In this document: in pieces, positions 7,309 through 16,125 of the stretch
Layout of the letters: the number at the start of each line of letters is the position of its first letter
Position numbering within the stretch: position 1 is the first letter of the stretch
NCBI GenBank assembly: GCA_900659855.1
Contig: CAACVI010000009.1
Span: 1 to 58,667 of the forward strand
DNA length: 58,667 nucleotides
From: Candidatus Desulfarcum epimagneticum
Lineage (GTDB): Bacteria; Desulfobacterota; Desulfobacteria; Desulfobacterales; CR-1
Direction of reading: 5' to 3'
Position numbers and translations under genes: made by a program
Notes under the pieces: generated by a model
Database searches by the model: none
Told to the model about the DNA's origin: nothing
What the model saw: only the letters and a program-made list of their open reading frames with translations

Positions 7309-9264
7309 TCAGAGGGAAAACGGGGATGAGGAGCCGGAGGCGTCCGGGGGCGGGGAGTCGGGCGCCGTGATGTGGAAACGGGAGCCTTTTCCAGGCGTGG
7401 AGTCCACCTCTATCGTTCCGCCATGCTGGCGGATCATCCGGTTGGCCACAAAAAGGCCCAGGCCCGTTCCCCGTTTTCCTTTTGAGGAGACAAACAGCCT
7501 GAAGATGTCCCGGATGGTCTCCCGGTCCATGCCCACGCCGTTGTCTTTGATTTCAAAAATGATATTCACGCCTTTGCGCCTCATTTTAAACGAAATAAAA
7601 AGCTCTTTTTTGGATTTGGCCTCCGCGCACGCCTGGAAGGCGTTTTCCAGGATGTTCACCAGGGCCGTGTGGAGAATCTCGGTGTCGATCTCGAAATCGC
7701 CGGGCGATTCGTCAAAGTCCCTCAAGAAGCGAATCCGGGTTTTTTTCAGCCGCATCTGAAAGGTGTCGGCCACATCATGGGCGAAGTCCAGCGCGTCCAC
7801 CCGCTGGGTCTCAATGGGCCTTTCTTTGATGTAGTGCAAAATATCCATGACCATGCTCTTGATGCGGTTGACCACGATCTTGATGTCCTCCCATCCTTCC
7901 CGGACGCCTTCCATGTCGTCTTTGGAAAAAGCGGAGTTGACGATGTACATTCCCCCGTCCAGGCTTGTGAGGAGGTTTTTCATGCCGTGGGAGATGCTTC
8001 CGATGAGAAAACCGATGGAGGCCATTCGATCCTGAAGTTTTTTGATCTCCGTAATGTTCACGGACATCTCCATCACCTGGATGATATTCCCGGACTCGTC
8101 TTTCACCGGGTTGGTGTGCACCAGCATGTGGCGCTCCTCCCCGTTTTTCGAGATGGCCGTCTTTTCCATGCTGCGGGGATTGCCGTCTTCAAAGGTCATG
8201 ACCACCGGGCATTTGTCGCAGGGGGAGTTTTCTCTCCGGTACACCTGGTGGCATTTGGAGCCCACGATGTCGTCTCCGAAATTCTCCACAAAGCGTTTGT
8301 TGGCCGCCACAATCTCCAAATCCCGGTTCTGGAGCGAAATGCAGCACGGCGCCTCGTCAAACAGGATCTGGTAACGATGCCGGATGGCGCGAAGCCGTTT
8401 TTGGATCTGATCGGTTTTGGAAATCTCCACATGGCTTTCCACCACCAGCTTGACGTTTCCCCGGCTGTCCCGGATGGGCGCCGTGTGAACAATAACGGGC
8501 GCGCCGGTTTTTTTGATGACGGCCTTTTGCCGGATTCCGACTCCTTTTTCAAAGGTGAGGCGCGCGGGGCATCCTTTCTCTTCCCCGGCCTCTCCGTCAT
8601 ATATCTCCCAGCTCCTTCCCCCCACCCGGACACCCAGGCGCTCCCCGGAGATGACGCTGGCCTCGATGATTTTAAGATGTTTATCGTGAATGGACAGAAA
8701 AAAGGGCGTTTCGCTGACCATGCTGTCCTGGCGCTCCCCGTCCCTGGCCACATTTTCAAAAACGGAAAAGGCCCCTTTGATCAAACGCCCGGCGGAGCCG
8801 ATCCAGTCGGTTTCAGAAGGAAGAGACGCGTCTTTTTCCCTTAAGGCTTCCATGAAGTTTTCATTGAGGTTTTTAAGCTCTTTGAAATTTTTCCTCATGA
8901 CGATTCTTTCGGCGGCCCGTTTCAGCGCCACTTCCAGGGCGTTGATTCCGATGGGCTTGATCACAAAATCGTTGGCCTCGTTTTTCAGGCTCTCGATGGC
9001 CAGCTCAATGTCGGAGAAGCCCGTGGTCATGATGACTTCGGTGTTGCGCTCCCGGGCTTTGATTTTTTTCAAAAGCTCAATGCCGTTGATTCCCGGCATG
9101 TGGATGTCGATGAGCGCGACGGGAGGCGAATGCCGTTGAAAAAGATCAAAGGCTTCGTCGCCGTTTCGGGCCGTGAGCGCCTTGTAGTCCATGCTTTCAA
9201 GAAGCTGTTTTAAATATTTGACGGCGTCTTTGTCATCGTCGGCGATCAATATTGTTTTCTTCAT
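7309..9264 (-). CDS. Receiver-PAS-histidine kinase hybrid
   Basis: A 651-residue soluble signalling protein in the unusual order receiver, two PAS modules, kinase. The N-terminal receiver (1-120) keeps the DD pair, phosphoacceptor D53 (LIDIHMPG) and a K near 105. The PAS modules (about 165-285 and 295-415) both carry cysteine groups; the second has CHQVYRRENSPCDKCP, the pattern of redox- or metal-responsive PAS domains. The dimerisation helix has SISHGMKNLL with the phosphorylatable His. The ATPase lobe has N, NGVGMD and GTGLGLF boxes at the C terminus. No membrane segment is present. It lies 22 bases after the paralogous kinase gene, downstream of hmc, and may tune expression of the redox complexes (inference). 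Confidence 0.85.
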   Translation of the reverse strand: MKKTILIADDDKDAVKYLKQLLESMDYKALTARNGDEAFDLFQRHSPPVALIDIHMPGINGIELLKKIKARERNTEVIMTTGFSDIELAIESLKNEANDFVIKPIGINALEVALKRAAERIVMRKNFKELKNLNENFMEALREKDASLPSETDWIGSAGRLIKGAFSVFENVARDGERQDSMVSETPFFLSIHDKHLKIIEASVISGERLGVRVGGRSWEIYDGEAGEEKGCPARLTFEKGVGIRQKAVIKKTGAPVIVHTAPIRDSRGNVKLVVESHVEISKTDQIQKRLRAIRHRYQILFDEAPCCISLQNRDLEIVAANKRFVENFGDDIVGSKCHQVYRRENSPCDKCPVVMTFEDGNPRSMEKTAISKNGEERHMLVHTNPVKDESGNIIQVMEMSVNITEIKKLQDRMASIGFLIGSISHGMKNLLTSLDGGMYIVNSAFSKDDMEGVREGWEDIKIVVNRIKSMVMDILHYIKERPIETQRVDALDFAHDVADTFQMRLKKTRIRFLRDFDESPGDFEIDTEILHTALVNILENAFQACAEAKSKKELFISFKMRRKGVNIIFEIKDNGVGMDRETIRDIFRLFVSSKGKRGTGLGLFVANRMIRQHGGTIEVDSTPGKGSRFHITAPDSPPPDASGSSSPFSL

Positions 9265-9286
9265 GAAACGCTCACCCGCTTTGGTT

Positions 9287-10429
9287 TTAAAATTTTTCTC
9301 TTTTAAGCCCGGGAGGGAACAGGGGAATCATGATATGGACCCGGGTCCCCTTTCCCGGGGCGGAGTCGACCCGCATATCTCCATGGTGTCTTTGAATCAC
9401 ATCATGGGCGATGAAAAGCCCCAGCCCGGTTCCTTTGTGGCCCTTGGTGGAGAAAAACAGGTTGAACATTTTTTTTTGGGTTTCGGCGTCCATGCCCACG
9501 CCGTTGTCCTGGATGTCAAAGCGTATGTGACGGGGGGTTTTTTTGACGGAAAAGACAATTTTGGGCTTTTTTTGACCGGGAGCGGCTTCGCAGGCGTCCG
9601 CCGCGTTTTCCAGCACATTCAAAAGAGCCGATCTGAGCGGGCTGATATCGATTCGAAACGTTCCCAAAGACGGCCCGATTTTTTTTTCAAACTCAATATG
9701 GCCCTCCCTGGCCTTTGTCTCCATGAATTCAACCATTTCACACAGAAAATCAGACACATGGATTTCGGTGGTTGAGAAATCCCTCTTTTTTGAGTAATAC
9801 AGCACATTGGAAATGAGGCGGCTGATCTGAGCGGACATCCGGGAGGCGATGTCGGCCCCTTCCCTCACCCGGTCCGGGTCATCTCGCCTGATTCCGCTGT
9901 TTAAGATGTGCAGCCCCCCATCCAGGCCGGTGAGCAGTCCCTTCAGATTATGGGATATGGAGCTGATCATCAGCCCCAGGGAGGAAAGACGGTCCTGGAG
10001 AGCGGATTTTTCCCGGATGCTTTCCTCCAGGTTTTCGGTGTAGGCCCGAAGCATCTGGCGCGAGACGATTTTGTTTCGCGCGTTTTTCAACGCCAGGCGG
10101 ATATTTTCGATATTCACGGGCTTGGCGATAAAATCAAACGCGTTATGGCGCAAACACCGGACGGCCAGATCCATATCCCCGTGGGCGGTGAGCACAATCA
10201 CTTCAATTTCGGGGTTTTTCCGTTTGATTGTTTTTAAAAGCTCCACCCCGCTCATGCCCGGCATTTTGATGCCCGTCATCACGATGGACGGCCGGATTCG
10301 ATCCAGCGCCGCAACGGCGTCCGCTCCGTTTTTCGCCTGGTGAACCGCGTGTCCGTCTTCAGTCAGGGCGGTCGCGATCACATTGCGAACCTCTTGATCA
10401 TCATCCACCAGGAGTATCGCGTTTTTCAT
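9287..10429 (-). CDS. Receiver-histidine kinase with degenerate receiver
   Basis: A 380-residue soluble protein: receiver (1-120), coiled linker, His-phosphotransfer helix with SSISHNLKGLL, and a HATPase domain with N-box, DNGVGMD and GTGLGLF motifs. It is a sister of the downstream kinase without the PAS modules. The receiver has the acidic DDD cluster and K103-type lysine, but the residue aligned with D53 of the sister is glycine (MTGIKMPG, codon GGC at 10273-10271). Phosphorylation of this receiver is therefore unlikely and it may work as a constitutive or protein-interaction module. It starts 39 bases after the universal stress protein stop. Confidence 0.85.
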   Translation of the reverse strand: MKNAILLVDDDQEVRNVIATALTEDGHAVHQAKNGADAVAALDRIRPSIVMTGIKMPGMSGVELLKTIKRKNPEIEVIVLTAHGDMDLAVRCLRHNAFDFIAKPVNIENIRLALKNARNKIVSRQMLRAYTENLEESIREKSALQDRLSSLGLMISSISHNLKGLLTGLDGGLHILNSGIRRDDPDRVREGADIASRMSAQISRLISNVLYYSKKRDFSTTEIHVSDFLCEMVEFMETKAREGHIEFEKKIGPSLGTFRIDISPLRSALLNVLENAADACEAAPGQKKPKIVFSVKKTPRHIRFDIQDNGVGMDAETQKKMFNLFFSTKGHKGTGLGLFIAHDVIQRHHGDMRVDSAPGKGTRVHIMIPLFPPGLKREKF

Positions 10430-10468
10430 ATGGCCCCTGTTCCGGCTCTCCTTTGTCGAGCGGCCGCC

Positions 10469-11407
10469 CTAAAGGCTCTGGTCCAGCGCCTTGTCGGGGT
10501 GGTTGACGCTGGCCACCGGACACGCGGAGCGAAGCGCCACCTGCTCGGTCACGCTTCCAAGGGTCGGGTCTTCAAAACCGGCTCCCGGCTCCTTCGTGTG
10601 GTGGGCCATGACAATGAGATCGGCCTGTTTGACCCGGGCGAATTTCAGGATTTCCACATAAGGAACGCCCTCCCACACCTCGAAATCCATCTTCACGGAG
10701 TCGTCCGGCCGGGCCGCGCGGTCCGTCTCCATGCGCCGCTTCGCCTGTTTCACACGCTTTTCCGTCTCAACCTGGCTGTGGGTCCCGCTCATAATCTCGG
10801 CGGATATGTCCAGGGCGTGGAAAACATGCAGTCGGGCGCCTGACTTCACAGCCAGTTTTCGCGCCCACTGGAGGGCGAAATTCGCCGATTTTGAAAAGTC
10901 GGTTCCCACCACGACGCGGGAAAAAAAATCCTGGCCCTCGGGAACCGGTCGGTTGACCACCATCACCGGGCATCTGGCGGCCTTTGCCACCCGGCGCATG
11001 GCGCTTCCCGCGGACCCCGGGCGGGCCGAATCCCCGGGGTCGGGATCATCGGAATGGGCCCCCATGATGACCATGTCCACGTCCTTTTCCCGGGCGATTC
11101 TTAAAATTTCCCGGTAGGGCTGCCCCACGGCGGTTTTGATCGCCGCGTCCACGTCTTTTTCCAAAAGGGACTCATAGGCGCTTCTGATCTCCTCCTCCAC
11201 CCATTGGCCGTAGTCCTCGTCCATGTGGTAATCCTCGCCGGTCCGGCTGTCCGTGATAAACGGGCTGAATCCCCGGGTGGGAACGCCGATGACATGGAAA
11301 ATGATCAGTTTGGAGCCCCAGCGGGCCGCGAAGTCAAAGGCGGCCCGGGCCGCGTTGTCGCACGCCCGTGAGGCGTTGGTGGCGAACAGAACTTTTTTGA
11401 ACATCAT
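10469..11407 (-). CDS. Tandem universal stress protein
   Basis: A 312-residue cytoplasmic protein of two UspA domains (about 1-155 and 160-305). The first starts KKVLFATNAS and ends with a VMVVNRP strand; the second starts SRVVVGTDFSKSAN and ends with GSVTEQVALRSACPVASV. The second domain has the fuller ATP-binding-type glycine motif region. Such proteins bind adenine nucleotides or mediate stress responses. Two adjacent ATG codons compete: GGGAG is 3 bases from the first (11407) and 6 bases from the second (11404), which is the better spaced. The gene sits 34 bases after hmcF and looks like part of the same transcript. Confidence 0.85.
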   Translation of the reverse strand: MMFKKVLFATNASRACDNAARAAFDFAARWGSKLIIFHVIGVPTRGFSPFITDSRTGEDYHMDEDYGQWVEEEIRSAYESLLEKDVDAAIKTAVGQPYREILRIAREKDVDMVIMGAHSDDPDPGDSARPGSAGSAMRRVAKAARCPVMVVNRPVPEGQDFFSRVVVGTDFSKSANFALQWARKLAVKSGARLHVFHALDISAEIMSGTHSQVETEKRVKQAKRRMETDRAARPDDSVKMDFEVWEGVPYVEILKFARVKQADLIVMAHHTKEPGAGFEDPTLGSVTEQVALRSACPVASVNHPDKALDQSL

Positions 11408-11427
11408 GGTCTCCCTTTTCTGTCGAT

Positions 11428-11443
11428 TTTTTGAGCGAACCCT
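11428..11443. repeat. Solo terminus of the 1-164 element
   Basis: The 16 bases TTTTTGAGCGAACCCT match the termini of the palindromic element at 1-164. The copy lies between hmcF and the stress protein gene and overlaps the first base pairs of the hmcF stop codon region. It may be a recombination or excision footprint. Confidence 0.5.
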
Positions 11444-12839
11444 ATGTGGAAGCCTTCAGAGAGCCGGCGCAGGCGTCCACATCCAGCATGCTGATCAGAA
11501 GGGGCTTTAAAAACGACCACCGGATGCCCGTTTTGTAAATTTCCTCCATGTCCCGGATGGCGTCCCAGCAGTTGTGGCACGGCGCGATTACCAGATCGGC
11601 CCCGGTGGCTGTGATCTGGTTGCGTTTCACCTTGAGCCCCCGGTTTCTCTGCTCCCGGTAACGGCCGATTCCGTTCAGTCCGCCCCCGCCGCCGCAGCAG
11701 AAATTATGCTCCTTGGAGGGTCTCATTTCCCGGAAATCCTCGGCGATATAGCTCAAAATCTCCCGCCCGCATTCGGCCAGGCCCGCGTTCCGGACATAAT
11801 TGCAGGAGTCCTGGTAGGTCACGGGGGTCTTGATTTTTTTGGAAGGGTCGATTTTCAGTTTTCCCGTTCTCAGCGCCTCGGCCGCCCATTCCACATAATG
11901 AAAACTTTCAATGGGCGTTTTCCCGGTGCTGATCCCGGCCCAGTAGGGGCCTTCGATGACCGTGGCCCGGTAGGCGTGTCCGCACTCGGTCACCACCATC
12001 CGTTTGGCGTTTAAGCGGTCCATGGCCGAATAGACCGAGCGAACCTGTTTTTTGCATCCCTCCCAGTCCCCGGCGAACATGGCCAGGCTGGTCTCCTCCC
12101 ATCCCACGCTGGGGACGGTCCAGTTTTCGCCGGCCATATGAAACAAAATCGCCGCCTCTCCCAGGTCCTCGGGATAGATTTTGGGCTCCCGGGCGTTGAC
12201 GGTGTACAGAATATCCGCGTTTTCCTTGTCGATGGGGATTTTAAGACCCGGCCATTCCTCCCCGTACTCCTCCTCCATCCATTCGCAGGTGTCCACCCAG
12301 TCCTCGGTGGTCACATCCATCTGGGCCTGGTAAATCCGGTGCATTCCGGAGCCGATTTTCATCTCCCACGGGATAAACCCCTGGGAGAACAAAAGCCCCC
12401 GGACATACCCGAACATGACCCCCACGTCGATTCCAAAGGGGCAGTACAGGCCGCACCGGTTGCAGCAGGTGCATTTGGAGTAGGCCGTGTCCATCATCCG
12501 CATCATAAAGGAGGTGGAGACCCTGCCCCGTTTCTTGATCAGTTTGCCCAAAGTGGATTGAATCTTATAGGACGGGACCTGTTTGGGGTCCTTGTCGTTG
12601 GCCAGGTAAAAAAAGCAGCTGTCGGCGCACATGCCGCAGTGGGCGCATATCTCCAGCCATGTCCGGATCCTGGATTTGCATGTTTTTTGAATCGTGTTCC
12701 AAAGGGCCCGGGTGTCCACTTCCATTCGGGCCATTTCCTCGTAATATTGTTTTCCGCTTTTATCCGCCAGAAGCGCGTGGAGCTGTTCCTTGGTGTCCAC
12801 AGGCTTTCTGTTGCACAGTATTCCCTCAGACATTTTCAC
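11442..12839 (-). CDS. hmcF: Hmc complex iron-sulfur subunit (HdrD-like)
   Basis: A 465-residue cytoplasmic Fe-S protein expected to exchange electrons between the membrane quinone/heme part of the Hmc complex and cytoplasmic redox partners. Two [4Fe-4S] ferredoxin motifs are visible at about residues 67-77 ([11 protein letters not shown]) and 128-138 ([12 protein letters not shown]). Two CCG domains follow, with [18 protein letters not shown] and APCHNCWD motifs as in HdrD. Length matches HmcF of Desulfovibrio (about 460). It is the last gene of the hmc operon and a paralogue of tmcB at 18581. No membrane helices are seen. Confidence 0.9.
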   Translation of the reverse strand: MKMSEGILCNRKPVDTKEQLHALLADKSGKQYYEEMARMEVDTRALWNTIQKTCKSRIRTWLEICAHCGMCADSCFFYLANDKDPKQVPSYKIQSTLGKLIKKRGRVSTSFMMRMMDTAYSKCTCCNRCGLYCPFGIDVGVMFGYVRGLLFSQGFIPWEMKIGSGMHRIYQAQMDVTTEDWVDTCEWMEEEYGEEWPGLKIPIDKENADILYTVNAREPKIYPEDLGEAAILFHMAGENWTVPSVGWEETSLAMFAGDWEGCKKQVRSVYSAMDRLNAKRMVVTECGHAYRATVIEGPYWAGISTGKTPIESFHYVEWAAEALRTGKLKIDPSKKIKTPVTYQDSCNYVRNAGLAECGREILSYIAEDFREMRPSKEHNFCCGGGGGLNGIGRYREQRNRGLKVKRNQITATGADLVIAPCHNCWDAIRDMEEIYKTGIRWSFLKPLLISMLDVDACAGSLKAST

Positions 12840-12894
12840 GTCTCCCTGTTGTTTTATTTTTGAGCGCGGAACGGTGTGGCGCCGAAGCCCGGCG

Positions 12895-13578
12895 TTACCA
12901 GGCCATTCCCTTGCTTTTTTTCATGCCTCCCCGCTTGATTCCGAAATCCATCCCGATCTGGGCCCTTGAGAAAAAGAACAGAATAAAATGGGACAGCTTG
13001 GTGAACGGAATGGAAATGAGCATGATCTCCCCGGACAGAATATGGGCCGCCAGCCAGAAATCATAATTTCCCAGCTGTTTGTGGGCGATAAAGCCGGTGA
13101 CAAACGGCGCGGCGGCGATGATCAGAAGCACAATGTTGCGCGGGGTGGTGATGATCCTCACCTCCGGGAAGCTGAGTCTCCTTAAAAGAATAATAAGGGC
13201 CGCCACAATGGCCGCCAGTGTGAGAAAATCCGCCATGAAATCCGGCATGCTCCAGAAGCTGAATCCCCACCTCTCCATGAGCAGGTAGTTGTGGCCTTTG
13301 ATGAAAAGAGGGGTGGTCAAAATCGAGATGTGGAACACAAAAGCCACAAACATAAAGCCGAATTTGTTCCGCCATCCCCGGGTCCCTAAGGGCAAAAGCC
13401 AGTATAAAATGGATTTCGCGGCGCCTTTCATGCCGTGATAGCGGTTGACCGAATACGTCACCCGGTCCAGCTGCCAGTCCAGCCCCCTCAAATAAAGGAT
13501 TCCCCGGGCCAGAATTCCCACAAAAAATATCAGAAACGAGCCCAGGGCGAAGGGGCCCGACAAAATTTCATAAATCAT
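12895..13578 (-). CDS. hmcE: Hmc complex cytochrome b-like membrane subunit
   Basis: A 227-residue membrane protein with five or six helices, related to the NarI/DsrM-type gamma subunit that carries b-type hemes and contacts quinones. His residues suited to heme ligation sit in the helices ([27 protein letters not shown]). The start at 13578 is MIYEILSG and overlaps the hmcD stop as TAATG, implying translational coupling; a longer in-frame extension would cover hmcD and is rejected. The C-terminal segment [14 protein letters not shown] is shared in form with TmcC (RAHTGSEFGMVRKA), supporting common ancestry. Confidence 0.88.
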   Translation of the reverse strand: MIYEILSGPFALGSFLIFFVGILARGILYLRGLDWQLDRVTYSVNRYHGMKGAAKSILYWLLPLGTRGWRNKFGFMFVAFVFHISILTTPLFIKGHNYLLMERWGFSFWSMPDFMADFLTLAAIVAALIILLRRLSFPEVRIITTPRNIVLLIIAAAPFVTGFIAHKQLGNYDFWLAAHILSGEIMLISIPFTKLSHFILFFFSRAQIGMDFGIKRGGMKKSKGMAW

Positions 13579-13721
13579 TAATCGTCTCCTTCCTCCCGGG
13601 GGTCTCTTCCGGTCAGAAAAAACCAGAATCCCCCGACGCCGGCCAGTATCAGCGCCATCAGGGCGTATATGGAGGCCTTGGTGGCCACCATGAAGTCGTG
13701 AAGTGTGTAAAAAACGTCCAT
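13578..13721 (-). CDS. hmcD: Hmc complex small membrane subunit
   Basis: This short gene encodes 47 residues, starting MDVFYTLHDFMVATKAS and continuing with one hydrophobic helix (about 18-36) and an acidic tail ending PREEGDD. Length and position between hmcC and hmcE match HmcD of Desulfovibrio, a single-helix subunit of unknown role. The ATG is preceded by an AAGGA-type site (AAATCAAAGG) and the stop overlaps the start of hmcE. Without the operon context it would be overlooked. Confidence 0.82.
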   Translation of the reverse strand: MDVFYTLHDFMVATKASIYALMALILAGVGGFWFFLTGRDPREEGDD

Positions 13722-13738
13722 CCTTTGATTTCCTTCTT

Positions 13739-14926
13739 TTATTTGGATGTGTGCGTGTGAATATAATCGGGATGCTCATACAAAACCGGCATCCGGGTCA
13801 CAATAAACCGGTAGGCCAGAACCCCGAGGGTCACGATAAAAACCGAAACGCCGATTTCCATCCAGTGGGGCGCGTATTTCTCGTCCGGGGGCAGGCTCCA
13901 GTTAAAGGCGATGACCGATACGTTGAGCCGGTTGAGCACAATGCCCAGAACGCTCCAGACCGAGGCGATTTTGATGATCCCGACGTTTCTCTCCCGGGTC
14001 CCCACAGCGTAAACAAAACAGGGCGCGGCCACAAAACCGAGCAACTCCAGCAGGAACCAGCCGCCGTAGGGGGTGAAAAGGTAATGCCAGTTGTGGTCGG
14101 CGGCGATTCCCACGATTTTGATGGCCAGGTAGCCCGCCATGACAAAGGCGGCGGCCTTTCCGAATCCCAGGACCACGCCGTCGGCCTCTTTGTGGTGGAC
14201 GTCGTCCATTTTATGGCTGAAAAATCGATGGGCCAGGGAGCTTTCCAGTATCACCATGGAAAGGCCCGCGATAATGCTTGAGACAAAGAAGAAAATGGGC
14301 AGATAGGAGGAATGCCACAGCGGGTGGAGCTTGGACGGGGCGATGAGAAAAAGCGCGCCCAGGGACGACTGGTGCAGCGTGGACAGAACCACCCCGAAGA
14401 TGGTCAGCGCGATGGTGAGCCGGGCCGCGATGTTCCTGAGCCTTTTAAGCCCGAGCCATTCCAGAGCCGCCGGGGAAAATTCGATAAAAAGGACCGTCAG
14501 ATACAGCGCCACGCAAAGGCCCACCTCAAAGAGCAGGGAAGAAGTTCCCTGGCTCACCACAAAGGGGTACCCCAAAGCCAGGCGAACGGGTCTTCCCACA
14601 TCGTAAAGCAGGGCCAGCAGCACCAGGGAGTAGCCCAGAAAACCCGTGAGAATGGCGGGCCTGACGGCGGAATGGTATTTTTTCATCCCGAAAATATAAA
14701 CCGCGGCGGAGGTCACATAGCCTCCGGCGGCCAGGGCCACGCCGCATAAAAGATCAAACCCGATCCATATTCCCCAGGGATAGTCATTGGAAAGATTCGT
14801 CACGGCGCCGAGACCCTTTGAGAAACGCAGAAAGGTGATTCCCAGCCCCGCGATCACAATCAAACCGGCGATGATATGAAACGCCGAGAGATTTTTCTTT
14901 TCTTTTAAGACGCCTTTTTCGGACAT
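13739..14926 (-). CDS. hmcC: Hmc complex NrfD-like membrane subunit
   Basis: A 395-residue integral membrane protein of the NrfD/PsrC family with about ten helices. It is expected to bind menaquinone and anchor the ferredoxin-like HmcB. Features include the N-terminal YPWGIWIGFDLLCGVALAAG segment typical of NrfD proteins and a WHSSYLPIFFFVSSIIAGLSM helix region. The start at 14926 (MSEKGVLKEKK) has AGGAGG eight bases upstream; an in-frame Lys-rich extension further up overlaps the end of hmcB and lacks a site. It lies 34 bases after hmcB and 17 bases before hmcD. Confidence 0.9.
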   Translation of the reverse strand: MSEKGVLKEKKNLSAFHIIAGLIVIAGLGITFLRFSKGLGAVTNLSNDYPWGIWIGFDLLCGVALAAGGYVTSAAVYIFGMKKYHSAVRPAILTGFLGYSLVLLALLYDVGRPVRLALGYPFVVSQGTSSLLFEVGLCVALYLTVLFIEFSPAALEWLGLKRLRNIAARLTIALTIFGVVLSTLHQSSLGALFLIAPSKLHPLWHSSYLPIFFFVSSIIAGLSMVILESSLAHRFFSHKMDDVHHKEADGVVLGFGKAAAFVMAGYLAIKIVGIAADHNWHYLFTPYGGWFLLELLGFVAAPCFVYAVGTRERNVGIIKIASVWSVLGIVLNRLNVSVIAFNWSLPPDEKYAPHWMEIGVSVFIVTLGVLAYRFIVTRMPVLYEHPDYIHTHTSK

Positions 14927-14960
14927 CCTTCGCGCCTCCTTTATTGTTTTTTTAAACTTT

Positions 14961-16043
14961 TTATGATGCTTCTTCTTTTGTCTCAGGCGCCTCATCCTCT
15001 TTAGAGGCTTCTTCCAGCGCCTTTTTCACTTCCCTTTCAATGGCGGCCTTTTTGTCCTTCTCGGCCTTTTTAATGGCCGCCGAAAGCTTTTGGGACGCCT
15101 CTTCGCCGGCTTCGGCCAGGGCCGTTTGAACCGCCTCCCGTTTTTCCTTTTGGGCGATTTTTTCTTTTCGTTTGTTCATGGCGTACACGCCGGTCAAAAG
15201 AACCGGCCACAAAGACACCACCATGGGCACGGCGCCCAGCGCCCCGGATGTGAACTTGGGGGCCGGGACCACGCCCAGATCCTCCCTCATGCCCATCTCG
15301 GAAAAGGGAACCCCGGACAGATACAGCCAGGATGTCCCGCCCATCTCATGCTCCCCGTAGATATGATCCACATAGCGTTCGGGCTTTTTCATGATCCTTT
15401 GCCGGGCGGTCTCCAGAAGCAGGCGGCGTTTGCCGAATGTCAGCGCCTGGGCCGGGCATTTTTCCACGCAGCCGGGGAGCAGTCCTTTTTCAACCCGGTC
15501 ATGGCACATGTGACATTTCTTGATTTCCGGGGAAAAGGCGTCGTCGTATTCGTAAGCCGGGATCCCGAAGGGACACGCGATCATGCAGTACCGGCAGCCC
15601 ACGCACACGGACGGGTCATAAGTGACGGCGCCGCTTTTGGTTTTTTTAAACGCCTTGACAAAACAGGCCGAGGCGCAGGCCGGCTCCAGGCAGTGGTTGC
15701 ACTGTATTTTGCGGTAAACGGTCCGGCCGCGCGGGGTCCCTTTCCCGGGACCGGCGTCATACCGGTTGACCACGGTGAAGGCGCCGGCGTCTGTGCGGCG
15801 TTTCTTTTCAAGGACCCCCAGGTCCGAAAAGGGACGCCGGGGCTCCGGAAGGCCGTTGACCTCTTGGCAGGCCTCCTCGCATTTTCGGCACCCGATGCAA
15901 AAGGCGCTGTCGTACAAAACGCCCAGACTGTCGGGGTGTCCGGAAAAATGGGTGTGGGGAGCGCCCCACGCGGACCTTCCCAGGGCGGATCCCGCCGCCG
16001 CGGCGCCCATCCAGCCCAGAAATTTTCTCCTCGAAACGGACAT
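14961..16043 (-). CDS. hmcB: Hmc complex periplasmic ferredoxin-like subunit
   Basis: A 360-residue Fe-S protein with a Tat signal ([15 protein letters not shown]) exporting it to the periplasmic face. Four Cys clusters of the four-[4Fe-4S] DmsB/HmcB type follow: [11 protein letters not shown] (about residue 50), [25 protein letters not shown] and [22 protein letters not shown] single membrane helix near residues 268-288 ([18 protein letters not shown]) is followed by a Lys/Glu/Ala-rich tail of about 65 residues predicted as coiled coil. It wires HmcA to HmcC. The ATG at 16043 has GGAG six bases away; an upstream TTG is less likely. Confidence 0.9.
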   Translation of the reverse strand: MSVSRRKFLGWMGAAAAGSALGRSAWGAPHTHFSGHPDSLGVLYDSAFCIGCRKCEEACQEVNGLPEPRRPFSDLGVLEKKRRTDAGAFTVVNRYDAGPGKGTPRGRTVYRKIQCNHCLEPACASACFVKAFKKTKSGAVTYDPSVCVGCRYCMIACPFGIPAYEYDDAFSPEIKKCHMCHDRVEKGLLPGCVEKCPAQALTFGKRRLLLETARQRIMKKPERYVDHIYGEHEMGGTSWLYLSGVPFSEMGMREDLGVVPAPKFTSGALGAVPMVVSLWPVLLTGVYAMNKRKEKIAQKEKREAVQTALAEAGEEASQKLSAAIKKAEKDKKAAIEREVKKALEEASKEDEAPETKEEAS

Positions 16044-16125
16044 AAAATTCTCCAAAATAGCCGGTCAAACCGCAGAACGGGGTTTGACCGGCGTTTTATC
16101 AATCAGGTTTCTTTTAATACCATAA

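Noticed and set aside
13579-13779. N-terminal extension of hmcE
   Set aside because: The in-frame extension runs through hmcD out of its frame, lacks a ribosome-binding site and adds non-conserved Arg-rich sequence.
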